A stretch of 64,000 nt of DNA from JAKLKS01 sp964370855 (GTDB lineage Bacteria > Planctomycetota > JAJSAM01 > JAKLKS01), in contig CAYJMF010000005.1 of assembly GCA_964370855.1 (NCBI GenBank), positions 42,365 to 106,364 on the forward strand, read 5' to 3'. This document shows positions 26,811 through 34,626 of the stretch, in pieces. The notes below the pieces were generated by a model. It did not search any database. It was given only the letters and a program-made list of their open reading frames with translations, and had not been told where the DNA came from. How positions within the stretch are numbered: the first letter of the stretch is position 1; every line of letters begins with the position of its first letter. A program made the position numbers and the translations under genes.

Positions 26811-28214
26811 TTAGGTTTTCTCGGGAGGAGGGCTGGTGGCCACATGCATTGTGTCCGAGCCACGCCGCAGGGAAGTCGCGACCGTCTCTTCGTCAAGGCC
26901 AATGAACTCAAGGAGCAACGCAATTAGCCAGGCTCGTGCGCGATCAGCACCGTCCGTCAACTTGAAGCCCTTGAGAGCGTCCTCTGCCCCCCGCGAGTAG
27001 TGAGTGTAGTAGTTCCTTGTGTTTGCCATCCGCTTGATGCACTCCGCGTCGAGACGCAATATTCTGCGAGGCTGCGTGCCCATGTCCACTGCCAATTCAT
27101 CGAGTCGCTCCCGCAAGGTTGGCTCGTTGGAATAGGCCAACTGGTTGCACATTCGCTCGCGCACGGACTCCGGGAGCCCCTCGGGAATCGCGGCGCGCAC
27201 GCTCTTCAGAGCCTTGCGGAACTCCGATGGTGGCATGAGAGTCCGATCGTGACGGCCACGGTGCCACACCTCGAGGGCATTCATGTAGGTGAGGAAGCGC
27301 CCCACAGATCCCTTCGATAGGAAGTCACCGGCCGCAAGCAGATTGACGGGATGCTCGAGCTGGCTCCTGTGCGCGAGCCATACCGCCAACCCTTCGGTGG
27401 CCCCCGCCTTGAACTGGACGTGGTAGGTCCTCAAATGCTCCTTGCGTGGCCTGGGGCGAAGGTAGGACTGGCGATAGATTAGGTTGACGTCCGGGTACCC
27501 GTCCTTCGAATCGTGATCCTGAAGACACAATTCGACAAGCCTGGTTGGGACTCCGAACAGTAGGTAGAAGTACATCCTCACCCAATGTGCCATTTCCTGA
27601 TGCCACAGGGCATTGCGGGGAACATCCGGCGAGATCACCAAGTGGACCTGCGAGCGCGCGCGGATCGTGGACCAGCCACCTCCGCCTTCCTCGCGCCCTA
27701 ACCACGAAGTCACCCGCACACTCCCGTCTGGGGTGGATGCTGCAACCTTCGGAACCTCGTCACCGGAGGTCTCGACGTACGTCCAGGCTCCGGGATTCGT
27801 CATGTCGAGCTGGTATGGAACAGCTCCAAGCCATCGCTCCAAGTGTTCTAGCCTCACCTGCGACTTGATGTACCTGGGTTCACCTTCGCTGGCGACTGCG
27901 CGACCATAGACCATCTCATTGACTTCCACGACCTCATGGGAGAGCCCCCCCTTCCCGCGCATGGCTCCTGGGATGAAACTCTCGCAAAGGGAGATTGCCA
28001 CTCCACCCACCGAGACCCCGTGAATGACTGGCAGCTCGCAGACACCCCTTCGTGGCGTGTCCTCATTGCCAGTCAGCGAGCCGAATGCCATCAGCCGGAA
28101 CCGGCCGATACGGGGACTGAAGGTCAGGTAGCCACGGACCTTGTGATCTGGTGTCTGAGGTAGCCACCACATGCCGAAGACCTTGCTCTTCTTGATCAAC
28201 GACCTTGCCTCCAC
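26811..28214 (-). CDS. apeA: ApeA anti-phage HEPN protein
   Basis: A 467-residue protein. The N-terminal half matches the ApeA N-terminal domain: SKVFGMWWLPQTPDHKVRGYL and a following FRLMAFGSL strand. The C-terminal part has an Arg-x4-His motif in the segment TRNYYTHYS (about residue 410), the catalytic signature of HEPN RNases. Known ApeA proteins protect bacteria by abortive infection through RNA cleavage. The GTG start at 28214 has AGGAGG 5 nt upstream. Codon use is visibly less GC-rich than the neighbouring genes, which suggests recent transfer. Its stop is 18 nt before the four-gene unit, so read-through is possible. Confidence 0.85.
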   Translation of the reverse strand: MEARSLIKKSKVFGMWWLPQTPDHKVRGYLTFSPRIGRFRLMAFGSLTGNEDTPRRGVCELPVIHGVSVGGVAISLCESFIPGAMRGKGGLSHEVVEVNEMVYGRAVASEGEPRYIKSQVRLEHLERWLGAVPYQLDMTNPGAWTYVETSGDEVPKVAASTPDGSVRVTSWLGREEGGGGWSTIRARSQVHLVISPDVPRNALWHQEMAHWVRMYFYLLFGVPTRLVELCLQDHDSKDGYPDVNLIYRQSYLRPRPRKEHLRTYHVQFKAGATEGLAVWLAHRSQLEHPVNLLAAGDFLSKGSVGRFLTYMNALEVWHRGRHDRTLMPPSEFRKALKSVRAAIPEGLPESVRERMCNQLAYSNEPTLRERLDELAVDMGTQPRRILRLDAECIKRMANTRNYYTHYSRGAEDALKGFKLTDGADRARAWLIALLLEFIGLDEETVATSLRRGSDTMHVATSPPPEKT

Positions 28215-28404
28215 GGCAACCTCCTAGCACGACTCGTTGGAGCCACATGGAATCGTATTCGAGGCGCACCGCGAGGAAGCATCCCCTTCCGCCAGGCAAA
28301 CACCAACCGGATGCTGCAGGACCTCCGAGTCTACCTGCACGTCTGGTCCGAGACGGGAACCCCAGGCGAGAGCACCCAGGCGAGAGCGCCACCTCGACAG
28401 GCCC

Positions 28405-31077
28405 CTACCCCGAACAGCGCGCGACCGCCGCAGCGATGGAGTTCTTCATCGAGTCTCGGCCATGGCCGGTACACGCGACCCACGGGATCCCGGCCTGTCC
28501 GCACATGCGGCGAAGGTGCATCCCGAGGAGGGTGCGGACGAACCGCATGATGACGACCGCGTCGGCCCGGCCGATGAGGTTCTCGTAGCGCGGCAGCTCC
28601 CGGCCCCAGTTGCTGCTCCAGCCGGTGGACTCTAGGGTGAGGGTGACCCCGGGCCAGCGCTCCGTTGCCCAGCGGAGCACCTCCTCGCGGTAGCGCTCCT
28701 GGGATTCGTTGCCGCCGAAGAAGACGATGCTGCCGGTGACCGGAGCGGTGGCGACCGGTGCCTCCTCCCTCCGAACGGTCGAGGCGGCATCGAGCCTGCG
28801 GACGAGCCCCTCATCCGGCGCGACGACTCCCAGCGCCCGGATGCGCTCCACGAGGCCCCGCGCCGCCTCCTCCTCATCGTGGCCGCCCCGGGCGAGAAAC
28901 TCAAAGGCGAGCGTCGTCAGGACGGATGCGGCCTCGGGGAGCCGCCCCGCCGCCTCGAGCGACCGCACCCGGAAGAGCGCCGCGTCCTCCGGGTCCCAGG
29001 CCGGCCGGAAGTACGCCTCGTCGGCGAGCCGTCCCAGGAACCGTTCGCGCTCGGTGCCGCCGATCTGCGCGAGACCTTCGAGCCCGTCCAGCGCTCTACG
29101 GGACACCTCGATGTCGCCCATCTGCCGACCGACGCGTAGGAGGGTCTCGAAATCCTCGAACCGCAGCGCCGGCGCCCGGGCCTCGTCCTCCGCCCTCCGC
29201 GCGAGTCCCTCGCGGAGCGCGGGCAGGCGGGAGAGGAGGTCGGCATCCCGGGCGGCGTCCACAATGGCGTCCCCCAGCACGGGTTCCAGCCCCACGGCCG
29301 CCCGCGCCGCCGCCTCGGGATCGCAGGAGGCGATGTCCACGAGCGCTTCGCGAACAATCTGGACTCCTTCCCCGCCGGTCCCCCGGGCCCCCGCTACGAG
29401 CCGCTCCGCCGCGTGGGCCATCCTGCCCGGGTCCACCGTCGCCGCGAGGCAGCGGGCCTGGTAGAGCCGGGCACGGGAGAGGACCCGGAGGGCCTCGTAG
29501 ACCTCGGGCCGCCGCTCCATCTGGGAGACGGCGCGGGAGAGGAGCGGCAGCGCCCCGCCCAGGTCGCCCCGGGCGAGGAGGAGCGTCCCGAGGCAGAACT
29601 CTCCGTGGCCACCGTCCCCTCCGACTCCGGCCGACTCCCGGAACCACTTCTCCCCCGCCCCTAGGACACGCGCGGTTTCGGCCCGGTCGGAGGGGTCTTC
29701 GGGAAGCCGGACCTCCCCCAGGGAGCGGAGGCCACAGGCGATGAGGCCGAGGTCGGCGCGGATCATCCCGTCCCGGTCGCCGGGCCCCTCGCGGACCAGG
29801 GACTCCAGCAAGGCACGGGCCTTCTCCCCGTCTCCGAGAAGCCGCGCCCGGTGCGCCTGCCGCCGGCGCAGTTCCCGGAGGTCGTCGACGGGAGGCCCGG
29901 CATGGAAGGCCTCGAAGACCCCGATGGACCCCTGGAGGCGGTCGAGGAGGAGCCCGGCCTCCTCCGGTCGCTGCTCGCGGAGGAGCGCGCCGGAAGCCTC
30001 CAGCACGCGGCGGAAGAAGGGGAGGCCCGCCTGCGCCACGGCAGGAGGCTGGACGGACTCCGCCGCGGCGGCCGGCCCCTTCACCTCGAGGAACGCCTCG
30101 AACAGGAGCGGCGCCGCAAAGGCGGCCGCCGAGCCGACGGCTCCCTCCCCGGAACCCAGGGCCCGCGTCTCCTCGGGGCGAGCCTCCGCGAGCCGGACGA
30201 CGGCGGTTCGATCGCTCCTCCGGGAGAGCGCGGCGAGCGCTCCGCAGAGGTACCAGGCCCGGCGCTCCGGGTTCGCCTCCGGCCAGTCGAAGGTCGGCTC
30301 CCGCCCGGCGAGGACCTCCAGGAACCCGCGGTGGAAGTAGGAGGCGAGGCGCTTGGGGTTGAGCGCCACGAACTCCTCGACGAGGTCCCGGATCTGGTCC
30401 TCCGGGAGAGCTCCGACCCCGCCGGCGACCGAGGCGACGACGGCATCCATGACCGCGTGATCGAGGTTCGTGAGGGGGTCCCGGCTACTGGCGGGAGTCG
30501 GCACCTCCGCTGCGGGTGCCGTCACTCCCGACGGAGGGACCGGCACCACCTCGACGGCGCCGCCCGTGGCGCGCCGCGCCTCCACGGCGGCCCGGGCATC
30601 CGGCAGCGCGACCCAGAAGGGGGGACACTCTGCGTAGAGGCAGTCCAGGTAGAGGCGGACCTCGACCCCGTCGAACTCGGAGTAGACGCGGTCCACGGCC
30701 TTCTCCAAGATCTCGCGGCTCGGGGGCTCCCGCTTGTAGGCGACGGCGGAATCAATCCTCCCGTCCACGTGGGGGATGCCCGTCACGTCCACGAACCGCC
30801 GGAGGATGTGCGGCCGCCGGCCAAGGAGAAGCTGCTGGAGGCAGGACCGAATGAGGATGTCCGGGGGGTTCGGCTGTACGGCGAGGTGGTGGATCCGCTT
30901 CTCCAGGTTGAGGGTCTTCTCGATGAAGACGGACCGCGACCGGAGGCGGTCGGCAAGGTAGTCGATGCCGAACTGCCATCCGGAGTCCCCCTTCTTGACC
31001 GCGGCCCAGAACGCGGCCGCCGCCTTGCGCCGCTCCTCAAGCGGGAGCTCCCGCCAGATCTCCGGGAAGGTCCTCAT
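28405..31077 (-). CDS. Large helical-repeat protein with DUF2325-like C-terminal domain
   Basis: An 890-residue protein. The N-terminal 160 residues are unassigned (FPEIWRELPLEERRKAAAAF at the start). A long Ala/Leu/Arg/Glu-rich middle looks like degenerate TPR or HEAT-type helical repeats (for example GALPLLSRAVSQMERRPEVY). The last 110 residues resemble DUF2325: SIVFFGGNESQERYREEVL, then RADAVVIMRFVRT and an MCGQAGIPWVACTGHGR end. DUF2325 is a Rossmann-like domain of unknown function. The ATG at 31077 lies 4 nt after the HNH stop; a TTG at 31092 inside the HNH gene is an alternative. Co-transcription with an HNH nuclease suggests a two-gene unit. Confidence 0.75.
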   Translation of the reverse strand: MRTFPEIWRELPLEERRKAAAAFWAAVKKGDSGWQFGIDYLADRLRSRSVFIEKTLNLEKRIHHLAVQPNPPDILIRSCLQQLLLGRRPHILRRFVDVTGIPHVDGRIDSAVAYKREPPSREILEKAVDRVYSEFDGVEVRLYLDCLYAECPPFWVALPDARAAVEARRATGGAVEVVPVPPSGVTAPAAEVPTPASSRDPLTNLDHAVMDAVVASVAGGVGALPEDQIRDLVEEFVALNPKRLASYFHRGFLEVLAGREPTFDWPEANPERRAWYLCGALAALSRRSDRTAVVRLAEARPEETRALGSGEGAVGSAAAFAAPLLFEAFLEVKGPAAAAESVQPPAVAQAGLPFFRRVLEASGALLREQRPEEAGLLLDRLQGSIGVFEAFHAGPPVDDLRELRRRQAHRARLLGDGEKARALLESLVREGPGDRDGMIRADLGLIACGLRSLGEVRLPEDPSDRAETARVLGAGEKWFRESAGVGGDGGHGEFCLGTLLLARGDLGGALPLLSRAVSQMERRPEVYEALRVLSRARLYQARCLAATVDPGRMAHAAERLVAGARGTGGEGVQIVREALVDIASCDPEAAARAAVGLEPVLGDAIVDAARDADLLSRLPALREGLARRAEDEARAPALRFEDFETLLRVGRQMGDIEVSRRALDGLEGLAQIGGTERERFLGRLADEAYFRPAWDPEDAALFRVRSLEAAGRLPEAASVLTTLAFEFLARGGHDEEEAARGLVERIRALGVVAPDEGLVRRLDAASTVRREEAPVATAPVTGSIVFFGGNESQERYREEVLRWATERWPGVTLTLESTGWSSNWGRELPRYENLIGRADAVVIMRFVRTLLGMHLRRMCGQAGIPWVACTGHGRDSMKNSIAAAVARCSG

Positions 31078-31081
31078 GGCA

Positions 31082-32104
31082 TCACGTTGCAAGGAAGGTC
31101 TCCCGCAAGTGCTTCTCCAGGAGGTCCCGGTCCGGCCGATCCGCGGGGTCCTCCGGGACGCTCACGGTCTTTCCCGTGTAGAGGTCGTAGGAGCGTCCGT
31201 TTCCCCACCTCTCCTTCAGGCTCGGGCTGACGCGGAATTCGAGGTCGGGCGTGACGGTGACGAAGCCGCGGTCGTAGAGACGATGGAGATCCGCCCGAAG
31301 GAGGATGCCGTTGGCGACCTGTTGCGGGCCTCCCGCTGAGAAGGGCTGGATGTGGGCGGCCTCCAGGACGGGGAGGGAGTGCTCGCCGGTGACCGCGCAC
31401 GACATGCCATAGGCGTCCGTGACGGCGAGCCTGAAGCTCCCCTGGCCGAGGCGCGGCCGCACGAGACGGCCTGGTCCGTACCGGGCATCCTCGGCGATAC
31501 CAGTAGCGGCATCCTCCCGCCTGGCGGCACCGGGGGGACCGACGCACTCTCGCGCCCGGCAGTCTGCCCAAAGGCGTGCGCCCTCGGCCGAAGCCATGGA
31601 GTAGGCCTTCCCGGGAACGATGTACCGGCTCCAGTCTGAAGGCTGCGAGACCAAATCGGTGTCCTCGAAGAAGCATGGATCGCTGATCATGAGGCATGTG
31701 ATCGTGGGATCCGGATTGACGGCCGCCTCTGGCCCTCGGAGCCGACGGCGGAGGCCAAGGATGCTGTCTCGGAACCCAACGAACGTGGCCGCACCGTTCA
31801 GTTTCTCGAAGGCCTCCCACGCGATCGAGAGCGGCACCCTAACCGCGCGGGCGAAGTAGCCGAACCCGGCGATGGCGTTGGTGGGGCTCTTGAGGCGGAA
31901 GAAGAACGGCGCCCCCGGCGTGGCGGCGTGAAACTCCTTCTCGCTCGCCGGACGCCAGAAGTTGACCTCCTCAAGCCGCTCCCCGACGCGGGCCCTCTCT
32001 GAGGCCAGACTGCGCAGGAAGCGGAACCAGGCCTCGTCGGTGTTCCCGACGAACCCGACTGGCTCCGATTGCCCGCGCGGCCTGAGGTCCCTTCCTCCCG
32101 ACAT
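31082..32104 (-). CDS. HNH endonuclease with an N-terminal EVE/PUA-like sensing domain
   Basis: A 340-residue protein. The N-terminal half (NFWRPASEKEFHAATPGAPF, then FFRLKSPTNAIAGFGYFAR) resembles small PUA/EVE-like domains that read modified bases. The C-terminal half is an HNH nuclease: CAVTGEHSLPVLEAAHIQPF, then LLRADLHRLYDRGFVTV, which carry the His and Asn/Asp-type metal site. Such proteins act as type IV-like modification-dependent restriction enzymes. The start is ATG at 32104, with TAGGAT 8 nt upstream, implying a leaderless message. It is followed after 4 nt by the 890-residue DUF2325-like gene. Modified-DNA targeting is inferred from the family. Confidence 0.85.
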   Translation of the reverse strand: MSGGRDLRPRGQSEPVGFVGNTDEAWFRFLRSLASERARVGERLEEVNFWRPASEKEFHAATPGAPFFFRLKSPTNAIAGFGYFARAVRVPLSIAWEAFEKLNGAATFVGFRDSILGLRRRLRGPEAAVNPDPTITCLMISDPCFFEDTDLVSQPSDWSRYIVPGKAYSMASAEGARLWADCRARECVGPPGAARREDAATGIAEDARYGPGRLVRPRLGQGSFRLAVTDAYGMSCAVTGEHSLPVLEAAHIQPFSAGGPQQVANGILLRADLHRLYDRGFVTVTPDLEFRVSPSLKERWGNGRSYDLYTGKTVSVPEDPADRPDRDLLEKHLRETFLAT

Positions 32105-32112
32105 GAGTCGCG

Positions 32113-32118
32113 ATCCTA
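32113..32118 (-). promoter_or_regulatory. Probable -10 box (TAGGAT) 8 nt before the HNH ATG
   Basis: On the minus strand TAGGAT is followed by 8 nt and the ATG at 32104, the same layout as at the miaE and AbiEi-like genes. Transcription would begin at the start codon. No -35 consensus is evident. Confidence 0.5.
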
Positions 32119-32232
32119 ACGTCCCATCGTCAGACTCCCGTGCACACAGTTCCCTCCTTGCCCTAGCCATCCGGGGACCTGCATCCGATACACTCGTTCG
32201 TCCCGATCTCAGTGGCACGCGCGAACTGGAGG

Positions 32233-33021
32233 ATGACCGCCGTGATTCAGCTCGAGACCAAGACGGAGTTCCTCAACCCTGCCGAGATTCACGGGGCCTA
32301 CTCCGATTGCATCGACAAGGCGATGGATCGGCTCACCATGGTCATGCCCTGGTACACCCCGAGCCCGCAGATCCGGGACCAGCTGTTCGGGATGCTGGGG
32401 CGAGATGTGGCGCTCACCCTGGTGACACGCCCCCCGGCGGAGGCGAAGAACCGCGAGCATGAGCAGCACCTGCGCGAACTCGTCGGGCGGCAGCGCCGCG
32501 TTCGACGATCCAGGATGTTCGGCCTCGGGACTCCCGAGGAGTTCCCCTTGCTCGAGGTCCTCCTCGTTGACAACGTTCACGCGAAGACGATCATCCAGGA
32601 TGCCCGGTGCGTCGTGGTCAGCTCCTCGAACCTCAACGTCATGTCCATCGGGCGGAACACAGAGTTCGGCATCCGCTCCCGCGAGTCATCGGTCGTCGAG
32701 AAGGCGCTGCAGGCTGTCGAGAACCTCAGGACGTCCGACCGCTGCGACTCCATGTCCAACGGCCGCATCCGCCCGTGCGGATGTGGGCATTGGCTTCTCG
32801 GTGACGACCGGCACTCGTGTCGTTCCGCAGCGCCAACGCCTCTTCCTTCCCCCTCGCGGCCCCTTCCCCGTCCCCCTTCTCCCACGACCGAGGTCGCCGA
32901 CGAGAAGAAGTCCTCCGCGCCAGCCGCACGGAACGCCGGCAGGTGCCCGAACTGCGGGAAGCCCAAGAAGCCCTTCTACCCCCTGTGCTTCGACTGCAAC
33001 GCGGCGAAGAAGGGGAAGTAG
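32233..33021 (+). CDS. Single-HKD PLD-like protein with C-terminal zinc ribbon
   Basis: A 262-residue protein. Residues 10-165 form a compact PLD-like domain with one HKD-type site: NVHAKTIIQDARCVVVSSSN carries His-x-Lys and the Ser/Asn. Proline-rich linkers follow. The C-terminus is a zinc ribbon (GRCPNCGKPKKPFYPLCFDC). One HKD copy per chain predicts a dimeric enzyme, as in Nuc-type nucleases. The start is uncertain: GTG 32212, ATG 32233 or GTG 32242 (GGAGG at 32226-32230 fits the last best). The ATG is listed. It is read toward two further genes on the plus strand. Confidence 0.75.
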   Translation: MTAVIQLETKTEFLNPAEIHGAYSDCIDKAMDRLTMVMPWYTPSPQIRDQLFGMLGRDVALTLVTRPPAEAKNREHEQHLRELVGRQRRVRRSRMFGLGTPEEFPLLEVLLVDNVHAKTIIQDARCVVVSSSNLNVMSIGRNTEFGIRSRESSVVEKALQAVENLRTSDRCDSMSNGRIRPCGCGHWLLGDDRHSCRSAAPTPLPSPSRPLPRPPSPTTEVADEKKSSAPAARNAGRCPNCGKPKKPFYPLCFDCNAAKKGK

Positions 33022-33029
33022 GAGGATCG

Positions 33030-33722
33030 GTGGGCTCACCCGATCTGCTCGTCCTCGGCTACGACCCCGGCGGAGCGGGGAAGAACGGAGTAGCCGCTCT
33101 CACCGTGCACGGAGGGAGGGCGGGGAGCCTCGCACTGGCGACCCTGGACTCCGTCGACGGGGTGGTGTCCTGGTTGCGGGATGTCGCCAAGGGAAGTTCC
33201 CCGATCGGGATCGGCATCGACGCCAGCCTCTCCTGGGCCACGGGCCCCAGCGGTTGGCGTCCCATGGACACCTTCCTGCGGAAGCGATATCCCCAAGCCA
33301 GGAACAGCGTCCTCTCCACCAGTTCCGCCATGGGGTCCATGGCCGTCCAGGGGCCTGCCAGTGCCCTTCGCCTTCGCGGGATCTGGCCATCTCTGGTCGT
33401 GAACGAAACGCACCCCAAGGTGATGCAGGTGGCGCTCCGCGGCTTCCGGCCGGACTTCGAACGCGACCGGGCAACCCTCGTGGCGTGGCTGGAAGCTGAA
33501 CTCGCGATCTCCCTTCCACCGATCGCCAATGACCACGAGTGGGACGCGGCCCTCTCCGCGTGGGCCACCTTCCAGGGCCTCGCCGGAAGATGGACGTTCG
33601 ACCTGATGAAGTTGGCGGGGACGAGCGACCTCCTCCTCCCCGCCGGGCCGGTCGTGTACTGGTGGCCAGGCTCGTTCACATCGGCGGCAGAAACCGGCGG
33701 TTCGAGAGTGGAGGCCGAGTGA
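33030..33722 (+). CDS. DUF429-like RNase H-fold protein
   Basis: A 230-residue protein. The beginning LVLGYDPGGAGKNGVAALTV, the middle GIGIDASLSWATGPSGWRP and the end NDHEWDAALSAWAT fit the DUF429 pattern of a predicted RNase H-like fold with Asp residues at the three acidic positions. DUF429 proteins are predicted nucleases of unknown target. The start is GTG at 33030 with GGAGG 4 nt upstream (33021-33025), 8 bases after the stop of the PLD/zinc-ribbon gene. The next gene begins one base after its stop. Confidence 0.7.
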   Translation: MGSPDLLVLGYDPGGAGKNGVAALTVHGGRAGSLALATLDSVDGVVSWLRDVAKGSSPIGIGIDASLSWATGPSGWRPMDTFLRKRYPQARNSVLSTSSAMGSMAVQGPASALRLRGIWPSLVVNETHPKVMQVALRGFRPDFERDRATLVAWLEAELAISLPPIANDHEWDAALSAWATFQGLAGRWTFDLMKLAGTSDLLLPAGPVVYWWPGSFTSAAETGGSRVEAE

Positions 33723-33723
33723 G

Positions 33724-34578
33724 ATGGTCGACCTGAGAGCGGCCCTACTCGCCCAGTACGTTGCGCGAGGCATCGTCAACGAGAACGGTGAGGGGCTCCC
33801 TCTCCACGTGCATTGCCCGAGCGCCCAGTCCTGCTGGTCCACTCTCGGCGCCCAGCACCGGCCGGCAGCCCCCTTCGGCGGCGTCTCGCTGCCATGGATC
33901 GGCCCCGGATACGCTCCGGGCGGGGTGCTGCTGGTCGGGATCAACATGAACGAGCACGGAGGCCTCGGTGCCTGGGAGGGACTCATCCGCGGTGCCCTCG
34001 CCGACCTCCCCCACAAGGACCGCCTCTACGCCTCCGACACCTACGCGGGGAGCATGTTCCAGCAGAGGGCCGGGTGGTACGCCGCCGTCATCCTCAGGCA
34101 CCTCGGCGTCGCGGAGTTCCAGGACGGCCACCCGGTCCTCGACTGGCACCATCATCCGAGTCGAAACACCCGAATCTGCCAGGCATGGGAGCGGCTCGCG
34201 GCGACCAACCAGGTCAAGTGCTCGCCTCTGGTCTCTCCGGAGACACCGAAGAGCCGGCCCACGGAGGGGATGTGGGCGAACTGCGCCCCGCTCTGGCTGG
34301 CGCTCGAGCTCGAGGTCCTCCGCCCGAGCGTCCTCCTGGTGCTGGGCCTCGGGGAGAACCTCACGCAACTCGGGCGCATCGGGTCCATGGAAGGACGCCG
34401 CGTCTGCCAGGGGATCTTCCGCGGTACGGTCCAATCCCGGACGGGGCACCTCGAGATCGTCGGGGTGACGCACCCCGCGGCGTTCGGAGGCTGCAGCAAG
34501 GCTCTCGTGACCCGACTCGACGACTCCCTCCGAGCCCATCCACTCCAGAAGCGAGAGGACGCCGCGCCCGCAGAGTGA
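33724..34578 (+). CDS. Possible uracil-DNA-glycosylase-like fold protein
   Basis: A 284-residue protein. GVLLVGINMNEHGGLGAWEG near residue 65, the beta strand LLVLGLGENL and a late VTHPAAFGG motif resemble the spacing of core motifs in UDG-superfamily proteins, including those in mobile defence modules. The resemblance is weak and no catalytic Asp/His pair can be fixed, so activity is unproven. Cys residues at HCPSAQSCW and NCAPLW could bind metal. It starts one base after the DUF429 gene, so these plus-strand genes form one unit (32233-34578). Confidence 0.5.
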   Translation: MVDLRAALLAQYVARGIVNENGEGLPLHVHCPSAQSCWSTLGAQHRPAAPFGGVSLPWIGPGYAPGGVLLVGINMNEHGGLGAWEGLIRGALADLPHKDRLYASDTYAGSMFQQRAGWYAAVILRHLGVAEFQDGHPVLDWHHHPSRNTRICQAWERLAATNQVKCSPLVSPETPKSRPTEGMWANCAPLWLALELEVLRPSVLLVLGLGENLTQLGRIGSMEGRRVCQGIFRGTVQSRTGHLEIVGVTHPAAFGGCSKALVTRLDDSLRAHPLQKREDAAPAE

Positions 34579-34626
34579 CCTGTCAGGATGGAGGCCCGCT
34601 CCGCCACGCCCCAGTCCTGGTATCGC

